64,000 nucleotides of DNA from Methylopila turkensis (GTDB lineage Bacteria > Pseudomonadota > Alphaproteobacteria > Rhizobiales > Methylopilaceae), in NCBI RefSeq assembly GCF_027922325.1, contig NZ_BSFL01000003.1, forward strand, positions 868,001-932,000, read 5' to 3'. Below are positions 1-8,647 of this stretch, piece by piece. Under the pieces are notes generated by a model. That model was not told the DNA's origin, searched no databases, and was given only the letters and a program-made list of their open reading frames with translations. Positions within the stretch are counted from its first letter, which is position 1; each line of letters starts with the position of its first letter. Made by a program: the position numbers and the translations under genes.

Positions 1-157
1 TGCGGTCTGGATCGGGCCCGGCGCGTTCGCGCGCTACGCCGGCCGGGGCGGCGACGCGCTGCGCCACGTCGCGATCTGGCTCGCGCTCGCGGTCGGGCTC
101 GCGCTGCTGTTCATCTACGGGCAGGGCATGCTGGCGTCGCTCGGCGTCAACGTCTGA
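1..157 (+). CDS. C-terminal fragment of an unknown membrane-associated protein
   Basis: The reading frame is open from the window edge (first full codon at base 2) to a TGA at 155-157, giving 51 residues. It contains one clear hydrophobic segment (roughly residues 23-40, reading AIWLALAVGLALLFIYG) after a short basic stretch, and ends in LGVNV. This looks like a membrane anchor near the carboxy end of a protein that starts outside the window. I do not recognise the family, and an internal start making a small membrane protein cannot be excluded. It converges with the TauE gene 12 bases further on. Confidence 0.45.
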   Translation, partial: AVWIGPGAFARYAGRGGDALRHVAIWLALAVGLALLFIYGQGMLASLGVNV

Positions 158-169
158 AGCGCCACGCGG

Positions 170-1009
170 TCAGGTCGCGAGATCGTAGGCGAAGCGCAGC
201 GAGGTCAGCGCCAGAAAAAGCCCGAACGCGACGGCGAGTTGCCGCTTGGTCAAGCCATGCGCAATCCGCACGCCGAGCGGCGCCGCCAGCACCGAGACCG
301 GCGCCAGCACCGCGACGCCGATCAGCGACACATAGCCGAGCGACAGCGGCGGCAGGTCGGCGAGATGCGGAACGCCGGCCACGGCGTAACCGAGCGCGGC
401 CGGCGCCGCGATCAGCGTGCCGAGCGCTGACGATGTGCCGATCGCCTTGTGGATCGGCCGCCCGTAAAGCGACAGGAACAACGTGCCGAGCGTGCCGCCG
501 CCGATGCCGATCAGCGCCGAAAGCACTGCGAACACGAAGCCCCAGAGGCCCGTCACCACCCGCGACGGCAGCTCCGACGCGATCCGCCAGCTCTCGCGGC
601 CGAACAGCAGGTTTGCGGACATGCCCGCCGCGAACGCCGCGAACACGACCTTCAACGCGTCGGAGGTGACGTAAGCGGCGATGCCGACGCCGAGCAGCGC
701 GCCGGCGATGACCGGCGCGATCCACGCCCGAAGCGCGGCCTCGTCAACGGAGCCGCGGGCGCGGTGCGAGAGAAACGAGCGGATCGAGGTCGGGATGATG
801 ATGGCGAGCGAGGTGCCGACCGCAAGCTGCATCTCGACGTCGTTGCGCACCCCGATGTGGTCGAACAGCTCCGCCAGCACGGGCACGATCACCGCGCCGC
901 CGCCGACGCCGAACAGTCCCGCGAGCACGCCGGTGACGAGGCCCGCGGCGACGAGGCCGAGCCCGAGCTCGACCAGTTCGCGAAGAGGCAGCGCGGAGAA
1001 GACGTCCAT
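170..1009 (-). CDS. TauE/SafE family sulfite/anion exporter
   Basis: A 279-residue polytopic inner-membrane protein of the TauE/SafE family, which exports sulfite, sulfoacetate or other small organic anions. The two-fold family repeat is visible: GLFGVGGGAVIVPVL at residues 31-45 and ALIGIGGGTLGTLF at about 165-178, each followed by a GTS motif (GTSLA near 65, GTSSALG near 191). About eight hydrophobic segments span the length, which is normal for the family. It lies 37 bases downstream of dusA on the same strand, but the two functions are unrelated. The substrate cannot be told from sequence. Confidence 0.88.
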   Translation of the reverse strand: MDVFSALPLRELVELGLGLVAAGLVTGVLAGLFGVGGGAVIVPVLAELFDHIGVRNDVEMQLAVGTSLAIIIPTSIRSFLSHRARGSVDEAALRAWIAPVIAGALLGVGIAAYVTSDALKVVFAAFAAGMSANLLFGRESWRIASELPSRVVTGLWGFVFAVLSALIGIGGGTLGTLFLSLYGRPIHKAIGTSSALGTLIAAPAALGYAVAGVPHLADLPPLSLGYVSLIGVAVLAPVSVLAAPLGVRIAHGLTKRQLAVAFGLFLALTSLRFAYDLAT

Positions 1010-1046
1010 CGGCGGGCTCCGGAGAAACCGCCGCGAGCGGATCGTG

Positions 1047-2081
1047 TCAGGCGGCGGCCTCGGCGGGAGCGCCTAGGGAGCCGCGTTCGCGGACGAGGTC
1101 AAGCGCGGCGCGCAGCACGTCGAGCCCGGCGCCGGCCTTCGGGCCCTCGACGCTGAGCAGCCGGCGATAGGCCCGCGCCCCCGGCTGGCCGGGGAAAAGG
1201 CCGAGCATGTGCCGCGTGACGTTGGAGAGCCGCCCGCCCGCGGCGAGATGGTCCGCGATCGCCGGGAACAGGCTTTCGACCGCGGACCGCGCGTCCTCAT
1301 GAGGCGCGGCGGCGCCGAAGATCGCGGCGTCGACGCCCAGGAGCAGCTCGGGATTCTGGTACGCGGCCCGGCCGAGCATGATGCCGTCGAGCGCGACGCC
1401 GGCGCGTGGCCGCAGCAGCGCCTCCGCCTCCGCCAGCGAGCCGATTCCGCCGTTGATCGAGATGTGCGCCTCCGGCCGCCGCGCCTTCAACCGAAACACG
1501 CGATCGTAGTCGAGCGGCGGCACGTCGCGGTTCTCGCGCGGGCTCAGCCCCTTCAGCCACGCTTTTCTGGCATGCACGATCAGCGCGTCGCAGCCGGCGG
1601 CGAGCACCGCGTCCGCCAGTTCGTCGAGCGCCAGCTCCGGGTCCTGGTCGTCGATCCCGATTCGGCATTTGACGGTGACCGGAACCTGCACGGCGGCCTT
1701 CATCGCCGCGACGCCGTCGGCCACCCTGACCGGCTCGGCCATCAGGCAGGCGCCGAAACGGCCGTCCTGCACGCGGTCGGACGGACAGCCCACGTTCAGG
1801 TTGATCTCGGCGTAGCCGAAGCCCTCGCAGATGCGCGCGGCCTCGGCGAGCTCCGCCGGCTCGGAGCCGCCGAGCTGCACGGCGACCGGCTGCTCCTCGG
1901 GCGAGAAGCCGAGCAGCCGCTCGCGCGGACCGAAGCGCACCGCGCCGGTCGTCACCATTTCGGTGTAGAGCAGCGCCCGCCCCGTCAGCGCGCGATGGAA
2001 CAGGCGGCAGTGCCGGTCCGTCCAGTCCATCATCGGCGCGACCGAAAAGCGGCGCGAGCGGGTCACGTCCACAGCGTCCAT
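1047..2081 (-). CDS. dusA: tRNA-dihydrouridine(20/20a) synthase DusA
   Basis: A 344-residue FMN-dependent enzyme that reduces uridine 20/20a in the tRNA D-loop using NADPH. The N-terminal APMMDWTDRHCR block (residues 15-26) is diagnostic of the DusA subgroup. The GCPSDRVQ...GRFGACLM block carries the catalytic cysteine at about residue 112. HARKAWLKGLSP and the NGGIG phosphate-binding loop follow, so the TIM barrel is complete. I place the start at the ATG at 2081 (MDAVDVTRSRRFS); the frame is open a further 39 codons upstream, but that stretch reads like non-coding sequence overlapping the transglutaminase gene. Confidence 0.95.
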   Translation of the reverse strand: MDAVDVTRSRRFSVAPMMDWTDRHCRLFHRALTGRALLYTEMVTTGAVRFGPRERLLGFSPEEQPVAVQLGGSEPAELAEAARICEGFGYAEINLNVGCPSDRVQDGRFGACLMAEPVRVADGVAAMKAAVQVPVTVKCRIGIDDQDPELALDELADAVLAAGCDALIVHARKAWLKGLSPRENRDVPPLDYDRVFRLKARRPEAHISINGGIGSLAEAEALLRPRAGVALDGIMLGRAAYQNPELLLGVDAAIFGAAAPHEDARSAVESLFPAIADHLAAGGRLSNVTRHMLGLFPGQPGARAYRRLLSVEGPKAGAGLDVLRAALDLVRERGSLGAPAEAAA

Positions 2082-2121
2082 CCCAGAGATCGGAGGTCGC
2101 GCCCTTATATCCGAGGGCGGC

Positions 2122-2931
2122 CTACTCGACCACCTCGTCAGTCCAGACCGTGAAGCGCCGAAGCTCGTTGGGCCCGAAGGCCGTGGTGAGAGCCACATCC
2201 GCGGCGTCGCGGCCGCGAGCCATCACGATGCGGCCGATGCGGGGATGGTTGTGGCGGGCGTCGACGGTGTGCCAGCGCCCACCGAGATAGACCTCCATCC
2301 AGGCGCTGAAGTCCATCGGCGCGGGGTCCTTCGGCACGCCGATGTCGCCGAGATAGCCGGTGGCGTAGCGCGCCGGAATGTTCATGCAGCGGCACAAGGT
2401 CACCGCGAGATGCGCGAAGTCGCGGCAGACCCCCTGGCGCTCCTGATAGGCCTCGAACGCGGATTTCGTCGCGCGCGCATGCTGGTAGCCGAACTGGATA
2501 TGATTGTGCACGAAGTTGACGATGGCGGCGACCCGGCCCCAGCCGAGCGGCGTCTGGCCGAACAGCCGCCACGCATCGGCGACCAGGCGATCGGTCTCGC
2601 AGTAGCGGCTGCCGAGCAGGTAGACGAGCGTGTCGTCGGGCAGCTCCTCCACCGGATGCTGGACCGCGTTCCACGCCGCGACGTCCGGAATGCCGCTGTC
2701 GGCCACGAGCGCGTCCGTGCGGAGCGTGAATTCCCCGGCCGGCGCCAGCACGCGGCTCGCGACGTTGCCGAAGCCGTCGACATAGGTGTCGATCAGCGTC
2801 GGCGGCCAGGACGTCACCGTGTCGGGCTCGATCAGGTCGAGCTCGCGGCTTGGATGGACGTTCAGCATCATCAACAGCGGCGTCGGCTGCGGAAAGGAAT
2901 GGACGATCTCGAAGCCGACCCTGATTTTCAC
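2122..2931 (-). CDS. Transglutaminase-like cysteine protease family protein
   Basis: A 269-residue cytosolic protein (no signal peptide) with an N-terminal beta-rich region and a transglutaminase-like core. The nucleophile motif GVCRDFAHL puts Cys at 169, and the acidic residue lies in HTVDARHN at about 224. Where classical members have a histidine before AW (HAWxE), this one reads DFSAWMEVYL with serine at 209, so the usual Cys-His-Asp triad is not obvious. Relatives are often annotated as transglutaminase-like peptidases in operons with DUF403/DUF404 proteins; none are here. The start is a GTG at 2931, with AAAGGGA eight bases upstream. The start of the longer open frame (3162) is not credible because it runs over a promoter-like gap. 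Confidence 0.82.
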   Translation of the reverse strand: MKIRVGFEIVHSFPQPTPLLMMLNVHPSRELDLIEPDTVTSWPPTLIDTYVDGFGNVASRVLAPAGEFTLRTDALVADSGIPDVAAWNAVQHPVEELPDDTLVYLLGSRYCETDRLVADAWRLFGQTPLGWGRVAAIVNFVHNHIQFGYQHARATKSAFEAYQERQGVCRDFAHLAVTLCRCMNIPARYATGYLGDIGVPKDPAPMDFSAWMEVYLGGRWHTVDARHNHPRIGRIVMARGRDAADVALTTAFGPNELRRFTVWTDEVVE

Positions 2932-3212
2932 GCTGCACGTCCCTTTGGTTGTCGCGCCTGACCATGCCGACGCAAGGCGCACGCCACTATCCGCCGACAG
3001 CCCCTGTCCCGCCGACGTTGCGGCCGAAGCGGCTCCGACGTATGCCGGAAACGCGCCGGCGGCGCGTTTCGCCGTCCGATGGGGATGAATGCATTGCTGA
3101 TTTTTCAGGCAGATCCGCGATGCCGTCCCATCGAAAGGCCGCAGCTGGATCCTCGCGCTCAAAACGCTGTCCTCAAAACATCGGTTGCATCGTTAGGCGG
3201 CGTTTTCGCGTG

Positions 3213-4589
3213 ATGGCCAAGCGCGTTCTTTTCGCCTGCGATCTCGACAGCCAGATCTTCGGCGCCCTGCCCCTCGCCGACGCCTTCGAAACGGCCGGCT
3301 GGACGGTCTCGTTCGCGCTGCATGCGCCGGGCGCGCTGCCGCCGGGCGTGCTCTCGCGCATCACGAACCGGTTCGAGGTCCATGACGCCTGGATCGGGCC
3401 GCTGGCGGTCTCCGACCTCGCCTTCTCCGCCGACGCGATCGGCGTGTTCGCGACCGGCAGCCGCATCGCGCGCTTCCGCTACGACAATGAGCTCGCCTGG
3501 CGGGTGCGCGGCGGGCGGCGGCCGGCGCTGTTCTGCGGCTTCAACGGCCTCGTGTTCGAGCGTTTCGAGGAGGGGCTGGCCTGGCGCCTCGGCTACGACG
3601 TGCTGTGCCTGAACGGCCCTCGCGACGAGGACGCGTTCCGCGACTTCGCGGGCGGCACAGCCTTCGCCGACCAGCCGATCGCAACCGTCGGCCTGCGCCG
3701 CCGCCGCGACGTCACGGCCGCGGCCCCGCGCGACGCGGGATCGCCGAAGACATTCCTGTTCGCCGAGCAGGTCGCGGCGCCTTCCGACCCGGAGCACCGC
3801 GAACGCCTCGCGGCGACGCTCGCGCGGCTCGCCACCGCGAGCCCGGACTGGCGCGTCGTCGTACGGCCACGGGTGCAGCCGGGCGAGCGCACCTTCCACG
3901 ACCAGACGCTGCACATGGAGACGCTGCTGAAGCGGCTGCCGGCGCGGCCCTCGAACCTGATCATCTCCTACGAGCCGCTGGAGAGCCTGCTCGACGGGGC
4001 CGACCTGTTCGCCACGATCTCGTCGACCGCGCTGTTCGACGCGCTCGACCACGGCGTGACCTGCTGCGTGCTGCTCGATTTCGGCGTGCGCAACGCCTAC
4101 GGATCGCATGTGCTGTTCGGCTCCGGGCTCGGCGTGGACCTGTCGCGGCTCGCGACCCTTGACGACGCGCCGCGCCGGGCGCCGGACGCCGGCTGGCTCG
4201 ACCGGATCGGCTACGGGGCGACCCATTCGCCGCAGGCGCTGCTTGCGCGGATCGCGCAGACGGACATCACGGCGCCCCCGCCGCCGCAATTGCAGACCGG
4301 CGAACGCGCGCTGATCGGCGCCTCGGCCCGCGTGTCGCGTACGGAGGACGAGGCGTTGGCGCGCGACCGGGCGACGGTGGAAGCGGCGCTGGCCGCCGGC
4401 GACGGCCCGGCCGCGCGCGCGGCGCTCGCGCGCCTCGGCGCCACGCTGACGGCGTCCGACACGCGCCACGACGTCGATTCCGCGTGGCGACGCCGAGAGG
4501 GCGCCGTCGCGGCGCTGGCGCGCAAGGCGGGGTTCTACTGGCTCTACAAGCGGCTGCGCCGGATCACGCTGGGCGCCGCTCCACGCTGA
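3213..4589 (+). CDS. DUF6716-like putative glycosyltransferase, copy 1
   Basis: A 458-residue soluble protein with two Rossmann-like halves. It opens with MAKRVLFACDLDSQIFGALPLA and has a C-terminal donor-type domain (SYEPLESLLD, then SSTALFDALDHGV and LLDFGVRNAYG at about 270-310). It is clearly paralogous to the protein at 7337-8647: both share FxEQ, a V..R.R...E block, NL..S/T.EP...LLD, SSTA...A...GV, DFGV..A.G and GSG in the same order. I associate this family with putative transferases found beside NeuB-type genes, which fits the cluster downstream on the opposite strand. ATG at 3213 is chosen because homology starts there; a GTG directly before it is also possible. The last 60 residues are basic and helical. 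Confidence 0.7.
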   Translation: MAKRVLFACDLDSQIFGALPLADAFETAGWTVSFALHAPGALPPGVLSRITNRFEVHDAWIGPLAVSDLAFSADAIGVFATGSRIARFRYDNELAWRVRGGRRPALFCGFNGLVFERFEEGLAWRLGYDVLCLNGPRDEDAFRDFAGGTAFADQPIATVGLRRRRDVTAAAPRDAGSPKTFLFAEQVAAPSDPEHRERLAATLARLATASPDWRVVVRPRVQPGERTFHDQTLHMETLLKRLPARPSNLIISYEPLESLLDGADLFATISSTALFDALDHGVTCCVLLDFGVRNAYGSHVLFGSGLGVDLSRLATLDDAPRRAPDAGWLDRIGYGATHSPQALLARIAQTDITAPPPPQLQTGERALIGASARVSRTEDEALARDRATVEAALAAGDGPAARAALARLGATLTASDTRHDVDSAWRRREGAVAALARKAGFYWLYKRLRRITLGAAPR

Positions 4590-4600
4590 CGCGAGAGCCG

Positions 4601-5776
4601 TCAGGCCTGGCCCGAGGCGGCGATCAGCGCCTCGCAGAGGTCGCGCAGCGCGCCCTGGCCGCCGGCGGACGCCAGCACCAGCTGCGCGGCCGCCTTGGCT
4701 TCCGGCCGGGCGTCGGCGGGCGCGACCGCGAACCCCACCGCGCGCATGCATTCGAGGTCGTTGACGTCGTTGCCGATGTAGACGACGTCGGCCCGCGTCA
4801 GTTCATGCTCGGCGAGCCAGCGGTCGAGCTCCGGCAGCTTGTCGTCGATGCCCTGCCGCACCTCGATGCCAAGCTTGCGGCCGCGCGCCGAAACCACAGG
4901 GTTGGGCTCCTTCGACAGGATCAGCGTCCGGATTGAGGTTAGCTTGCGCAGCCGGCCGAGGCCCATGCCGTCGCTGCGACTCGCGAACACCGCCTCGCGC
5001 CCGGTCTCGTCCACGAGCACGCGGTCGTCGGTGAAGACGCCGTCGAAATCCATCACCAGCGCCTTGAGGCCGGCCGGCACGGCCGCCGCGCGCGACTGCC
5101 CCTCGCGCTTTGCGAGGATCGCCTCGATCACTTGGAAGTCGGCCTCGCTGTCGATCTCGACGGGCGGCGTGTCGACCTCGATCAGCTTCGTGCGGCCGCA
5201 GAAGCGATGGCCGGCGGCGCGGAACGACGGCACGTCCATGACATAGACCGCGCCGGTTTCGAGATATTGCGGCGTGAGCTCCTGCCGCCGCTTGCGCGGC
5301 TGGGTGTGGTCGTGATTGACGCCTGCGGCCGAACCGTCCTCGGCCACCTGCCAGAGAAAACCGTGGTTCGAGGAGGCGGTGAACGCCGCCACCGTGCCGT
5401 CCACGCCGATCGCGGCGACGCAGGCCTCGATCTCGGCCGAGGTGGTGAAGGGCGAGGTGCACTGCAGGAACACCAGCACGTCGGCCGGACGGCCCTCGGC
5501 CTCGAGCGTGTCGAGCGCGTGGATCAGCGCGGATTCCGACGAGGCCTTGTCGCCGGAGATGTCGGCCGGGCGGTCGATGACTTCGGCGCCGGCGGCGCGG
5601 GCGACGCTCGCGATCTCGGCGTCGTCGGTCGAGACGAAGACCGCGTCCACAGAGGAGGCGCCGAGCGCCGCCGCCACCGACCTCGCTACCAGCGGCACGC
5701 CGCCGAGAGGCCTGACGTTCTTGCGCGGCACGCCCTTGGACCCGCCGCGCGCCGGAATCACCGCCACGCACCGCAC
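4601..5776 (-). CDS. neuA: CMP-nonulosonate cytidylyltransferase fused to a KdsC-like HAD phosphatase
   Basis: A 391-residue bifunctional protein. Residues 1-225 are a NeuA-type cytidylyltransferase: the CTP-binding PARGGSKGVPRKN block at 8-20, STDD at 49-52, LQCTSPF at 104-110, and EIDSEADF at 207-214. Residues 235-385 form a KdsC/HAD phosphatase domain: MDFDGVFTD with nucleophile Asp243 and Asp245, a conserved SRSDGMG, and the Mg-binding GNDVND at 335-340. The same order is found in animal CMAS and some bacterial enzymes. Here the HAD residues look intact, so it may both dephosphorylate a nonulosonate-9-phosphate and activate the sugar to its CMP form. The start is GTG at 5776, nine bases after GGGGAG. 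It follows the neuB gene on the same strand. Confidence 0.88.
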   Translation of the reverse strand: MRCVAVIPARGGSKGVPRKNVRPLGGVPLVARSVAAALGASSVDAVFVSTDDAEIASVARAAGAEVIDRPADISGDKASSESALIHALDTLEAEGRPADVLVFLQCTSPFTTSAEIEACVAAIGVDGTVAAFTASSNHGFLWQVAEDGSAAGVNHDHTQPRKRRQELTPQYLETGAVYVMDVPSFRAAGHRFCGRTKLIEVDTPPVEIDSEADFQVIEAILAKREGQSRAAAVPAGLKALVMDFDGVFTDDRVLVDETGREAVFASRSDGMGLGRLRKLTSIRTLILSKEPNPVVSARGRKLGIEVRQGIDDKLPELDRWLAEHELTRADVVYIGNDVNDLECMRAVGFAVAPADARPEAKAAAQLVLASAGGQGALRDLCEALIAASGQA

Positions 5777-5902
5777 GTTCGCATTCTCCCCGATCGACTT
5801 GAGGTCCGGCCCGGCCAGCGACGAAACCGGGACGCGAACACGACCGTGGCCGGACTGATCCGGCCACGGCGCAGGTTCAGATCATGCAGCGTCGGCTGCG
5901 CG

Positions 5903-6778
5903 TCAGCTGACGGCGCGCAGCGACGGCTGCCACTTCAGCTTCTTGCGCTGCACGTCCTCGACATCGAGCACGTCCTTCGACTTGAAGGTCAGGGCCGCCT
6001 CGACATGCTGCAGATCGCGGACCAGGCGGCGCATGCCGTCCGGCTCGAGCGACGCGGCGTGGTCGGTGCCCTTCCAGGTGCGGTCGAGGGTGAAGTGACG
6101 CTCGACCCACTCGGCGCCGAGCGCCAGAGCCGCGACGTCAGCCGCGATGCCGAGATGATGGCCGGAGAAGCCGATCTTCTTGACGCGGCCCTCGAACTTC
6201 TCGCGCAGGCGGGTGATCTCGCGCAGGCAGAGGTCCTCGAACGCCACCGGGTAGCCGGAGGTGCAGGAATAGACCACGAGGTCCTTGGCGCGGCCGCGCT
6301 GCTCATAGAACTCGATCAGCTCGTCGATCTCGTCCTTGGTGGTCATGCCGGTCGAGACGTGAACCTCGCCCTCGTAGTTCTCGGCCAGCCAGCCCTGCAG
6401 CTCGTAGTTCGAGTTGGTCGCGGACGGGATCTTGATCAGGTCCGGCTTCAGGCCGGCGATCTCCTTGGCGGAGGTCATGTCCCAGACGGACGTCGCGTAC
6501 CCGATGCCCTGCGCCTCGCAGAACTCCTTGAGCTCGGCGTGCTGCTCGACCGTGAACTCGAGCGCTTCGCGGTGCTCGCCATAGGTCGCGCCGTAGGAGT
6601 TGGCGGGAACCGGATGCGGCGCGCTGAACTGGGCGGGGGACAGCAGCTCGCGGTTGTTGCGCTTCTGGAACTTGGCGTAGTCGGCCTTGCAGACATGGGC
6701 GGCGACCGAGATCAGCTCCTTCGCCGTCTCCATCTTGCCCATGTGATTACAGCCGATTTCGGCGATTACCTTGACCAT
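5903..6778 (-). CDS. neuB: NeuB-type nonulosonate (sialic/KDN) synthase lacking the SAF domain
   Basis: A 291-residue PEP-condensing synthase. NeuB barrel motifs are AEIGCNHMG at 6-14, KIPSATNSN at 116-124, HVSTGM at 140-145, GFSGHHLGI at 203-211, ERHFTLDR at 226-233 and GTDHAASLEP at 237-246. Typical NeuB/NANS proteins run to about 340-360 residues with a C-terminal antifreeze-like SAF domain. This one ends about 25 residues after the barrel, so that domain is absent. The substrate could be ManNAc(-6-P), mannose-6-P or another hexose. The adjacent phosphomannose-isomerase-type cupin and the HAD domain in the next gene favour a phosphorylated hexose such as mannose-6-P. The start is the ATG at 6778, where the conserved MVKVIAEIG begins. 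Confidence 0.88.
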   Translation of the reverse strand: MVKVIAEIGCNHMGKMETAKELISVAAHVCKADYAKFQKRNNRELLSPAQFSAPHPVPANSYGATYGEHREALEFTVEQHAELKEFCEAQGIGYATSVWDMTSAKEIAGLKPDLIKIPSATNSNYELQGWLAENYEGEVHVSTGMTTKDEIDELIEFYEQRGRAKDLVVYSCTSGYPVAFEDLCLREITRLREKFEGRVKKIGFSGHHLGIAADVAALALGAEWVERHFTLDRTWKGTDHAASLEPDGMRRLVRDLQHVEAALTFKSKDVLDVEDVQRKKLKWQPSLRAVS

Positions 6779-6877
6779 GACACGTCTCCGAACCTGAAAA
6801 TTGGGTCTGTTAAGATCGTTGCGCGTTATTGACCGAGCTTGGCTCAATCCGACCGTTCCGGGCAAACCGCCCGGCGG

Positions 6878-7267
6878 TCACTGCGTGGCTGGCGTCTCCG
6901 CCGCTTCGGCGCGTCCGTAGTCGTCCTCCAGACGCTCGATGTCGTTCTCGTCCAGCGGGTCTCCTCGTTGCACCTCGATGAAAACGAGGTCCCCAGCCCC
7001 GGGATTCTCGACGCGGTGAACGCAGCCCAGAGGCAGGTAAACCGCGACGCCGGACGACACCGGGATGCGCTCCGCATCCCGCGTGACGACACCCTCACCT
7101 TGCACCACGATCCAATGTTCCTCGCGGTGCTTGTGACGCTGCAATGAAAGACGCGCGCCGGGCGAGACAACTATGCGTTTGACTACGTAGTCGTCTCCGC
7201 CTGCGACAACCTCCCAGGACCCCCACGGACGGCTGTCCTTCTCGCCGATGGCGTATCGATTGCTCAT
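6878..7267 (-). CDS. Stand-alone phosphomannose isomerase type II cupin
   Basis: A 129-residue single-domain cupin matching the C-terminal PMI domain of bifunctional mannose-1-P guanylyltransferase/mannose-6-P isomerases. Visible motifs are RPWGSWEV at 13-20, the metal-binding cluster SLQRHKHREEHW at 41-52 (His45, His47, Glu50), the second ligand set around GCVHRVEN with His84, and the family tail DENDIERLEDDYGR. The family interconverts fructose-6-P and mannose-6-P. Next to neuB it could supply mannose-6-P for a KDN-type synthase; a sugar-binding or regulatory role is the alternative. The ATG at 7267 is the only sensible start. Confidence 0.85.
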   Translation of the reverse strand: MSNRYAIGEKDSRPWGSWEVVAGGDDYVVKRIVVSPGARLSLQRHKHREEHWIVVQGEGVVTRDAERIPVSSGVAVYLPLGCVHRVENPGAGDLVFIEVQRGDPLDENDIERLEDDYGRAEAAETPATQ

Positions 7268-7336
7268 GCATGCGTCCCGATTGTGCAGCGCACCCTAACG
7301 TGAAAAGTTCGACTTTGGAAGTGACTTTACAGGGGC

Positions 7337-8647
7337 TTACCCGCGTGGCGTGAACGGTTTGACTTGGCGCAGCCTGCGCGCGACGGCCGCGACCACGCCC
7401 GCTCCCCGGCGCGGACGCTCGATCAGATGCGGCGCGTGGACCGCGATGGCGCCGCCTTGTCCAAGCGCGAACGACAGCCAGTCCGCCGAGCCGTAGGCCG
7501 GCACGAGCGGCCTCAGCGGCAGCGGAGCCTCGAGCCGGTCCTGGCCCTCGACCAGCGCGAGGCACCGCGTGAGCAGCCCTTCGACGTCCGGCGTCGCGCC
7601 GGAATGGGCGGCGAGCCAGCTCGCGTCCACGACGGCGGGAAGGTCTGGCGCCAGCGACGCGAGCGGCGCGAGACAGCCCGATCCAACGAAAAAGCTCGTG
7701 CCCAGCGCTTCCGAGACGCCGAAATCCGACACGATCCGGGTCGGAACGCCGCACGCCATCGCCTCGACGGCCACGGTCGAGCTGACCGAGACCGCGAGCG
7801 AGGTGCGGTCGAGCAGCTCGGACGCCGGCTCGTGGGTGAAGTTCAGGTTCTTCGGGCGCCCGCCGCGGGCGAACGCCTCGCGCGCAAGATCCTCGAGGTG
7901 GAAGCGGGCGCCGTGATGCACGGTCTCGTCGCGGGCGTGCCGGAGCTTGATCAGCACCTGCGCGTCCGGATGGCGGCGGGCGAGCGCGGTCAGCTCGCCG
8001 AGAATGTGGAGGCGCTGCATCCGCCGCGCGGGAATGATCGGCTGCTCGAAGAAGGTGACGAGCGGCGCGCCCGCCGGCGCCGCCCGCGGCGCGGTCGGAA
8101 GGCCGAGCAACCCCGTGACCAGCCCGTTGGTGTCGTCGACCCCGATCTCGGCGGCGGCGGCCCGGTAGAGGGCGAGGTCGCGCTCGGTGTTGAAGCACAG
8201 CAGGTCGGCCGGCGCGCGGCTCATGAACCCCGCGAGATGGTCGGCCAGCACCACGCCGGGCGAGGCGACGATGACGATCGGCCGCGACCGTTCGCGGCTT
8301 AAATCGGCGGCGGCCAGCGCCAGGAACAGTTCGCGCGCGCGTCCGCCGTCGACGACCGCGATCGCCACATGCGCGTCGCGGAACAGCCGGCTCGCCACGA
8401 TCTGCTCGGTGGAGACGATCGGGATGCTTTCGCTCACGCCGCCGGCCCGCAACTGACGCGGCGAAAGCTGGCCGGTGGCTGTCGACACCGCCGCGATCCG
8501 CAGGCTGGCGCCTTCGTCCTCAAACCGGCGCCCGATCGCGGCGGCGGTCTTCACGAAGGAATCAAACGTCCCGAGAGCGAGAATGCGCCGGCCGGCGAAG
8601 CGGCCCTGCTCGTGCTCCTGTCCTTGCGAAGGCTGGGATGACGTCAT
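7337..8647 (-). CDS. DUF6716-like putative glycosyltransferase, copy 2
   Basis: A 436-residue soluble protein paralogous to the protein at 3213-4589. Shared blocks are LALGTFDSFVKTAA at the N terminus (matching the LFACDLDSQIF position), FFEQ, VLIKLRHARDE, KNLNFTHEPASELLD, SVSSTVAVEAMACGVP and VSDFGVSEALG. This is the layout of a GT-B-like or CDP-glycerol-transferase-like fold. Its ATG overlaps the stop of the upstream polysialyltransferase-like gene by four bases (ATGA), so the two are translationally coupled and probably act on the same glycan. The C terminus is arginine-rich. The donor sugar is unknown. Confidence 0.7.
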   Translation of the reverse strand: MTSSQPSQGQEHEQGRFAGRRILALGTFDSFVKTAAAIGRRFEDEGASLRIAAVSTATGQLSPRQLRAGGVSESIPIVSTEQIVASRLFRDAHVAIAVVDGGRARELFLALAAADLSRERSRPIVIVASPGVVLADHLAGFMSRAPADLLCFNTERDLALYRAAAAEIGVDDTNGLVTGLLGLPTAPRAAPAGAPLVTFFEQPIIPARRMQRLHILGELTALARRHPDAQVLIKLRHARDETVHHGARFHLEDLAREAFARGGRPKNLNFTHEPASELLDRTSLAVSVSSTVAVEAMACGVPTRIVSDFGVSEALGTSFFVGSGCLAPLASLAPDLPAVVDASWLAAHSGATPDVEGLLTRCLALVEGQDRLEAPLPLRPLVPAYGSADWLSFALGQGGAIAVHAPHLIERPRRGAGVVAAVARRLRQVKPFTPRG

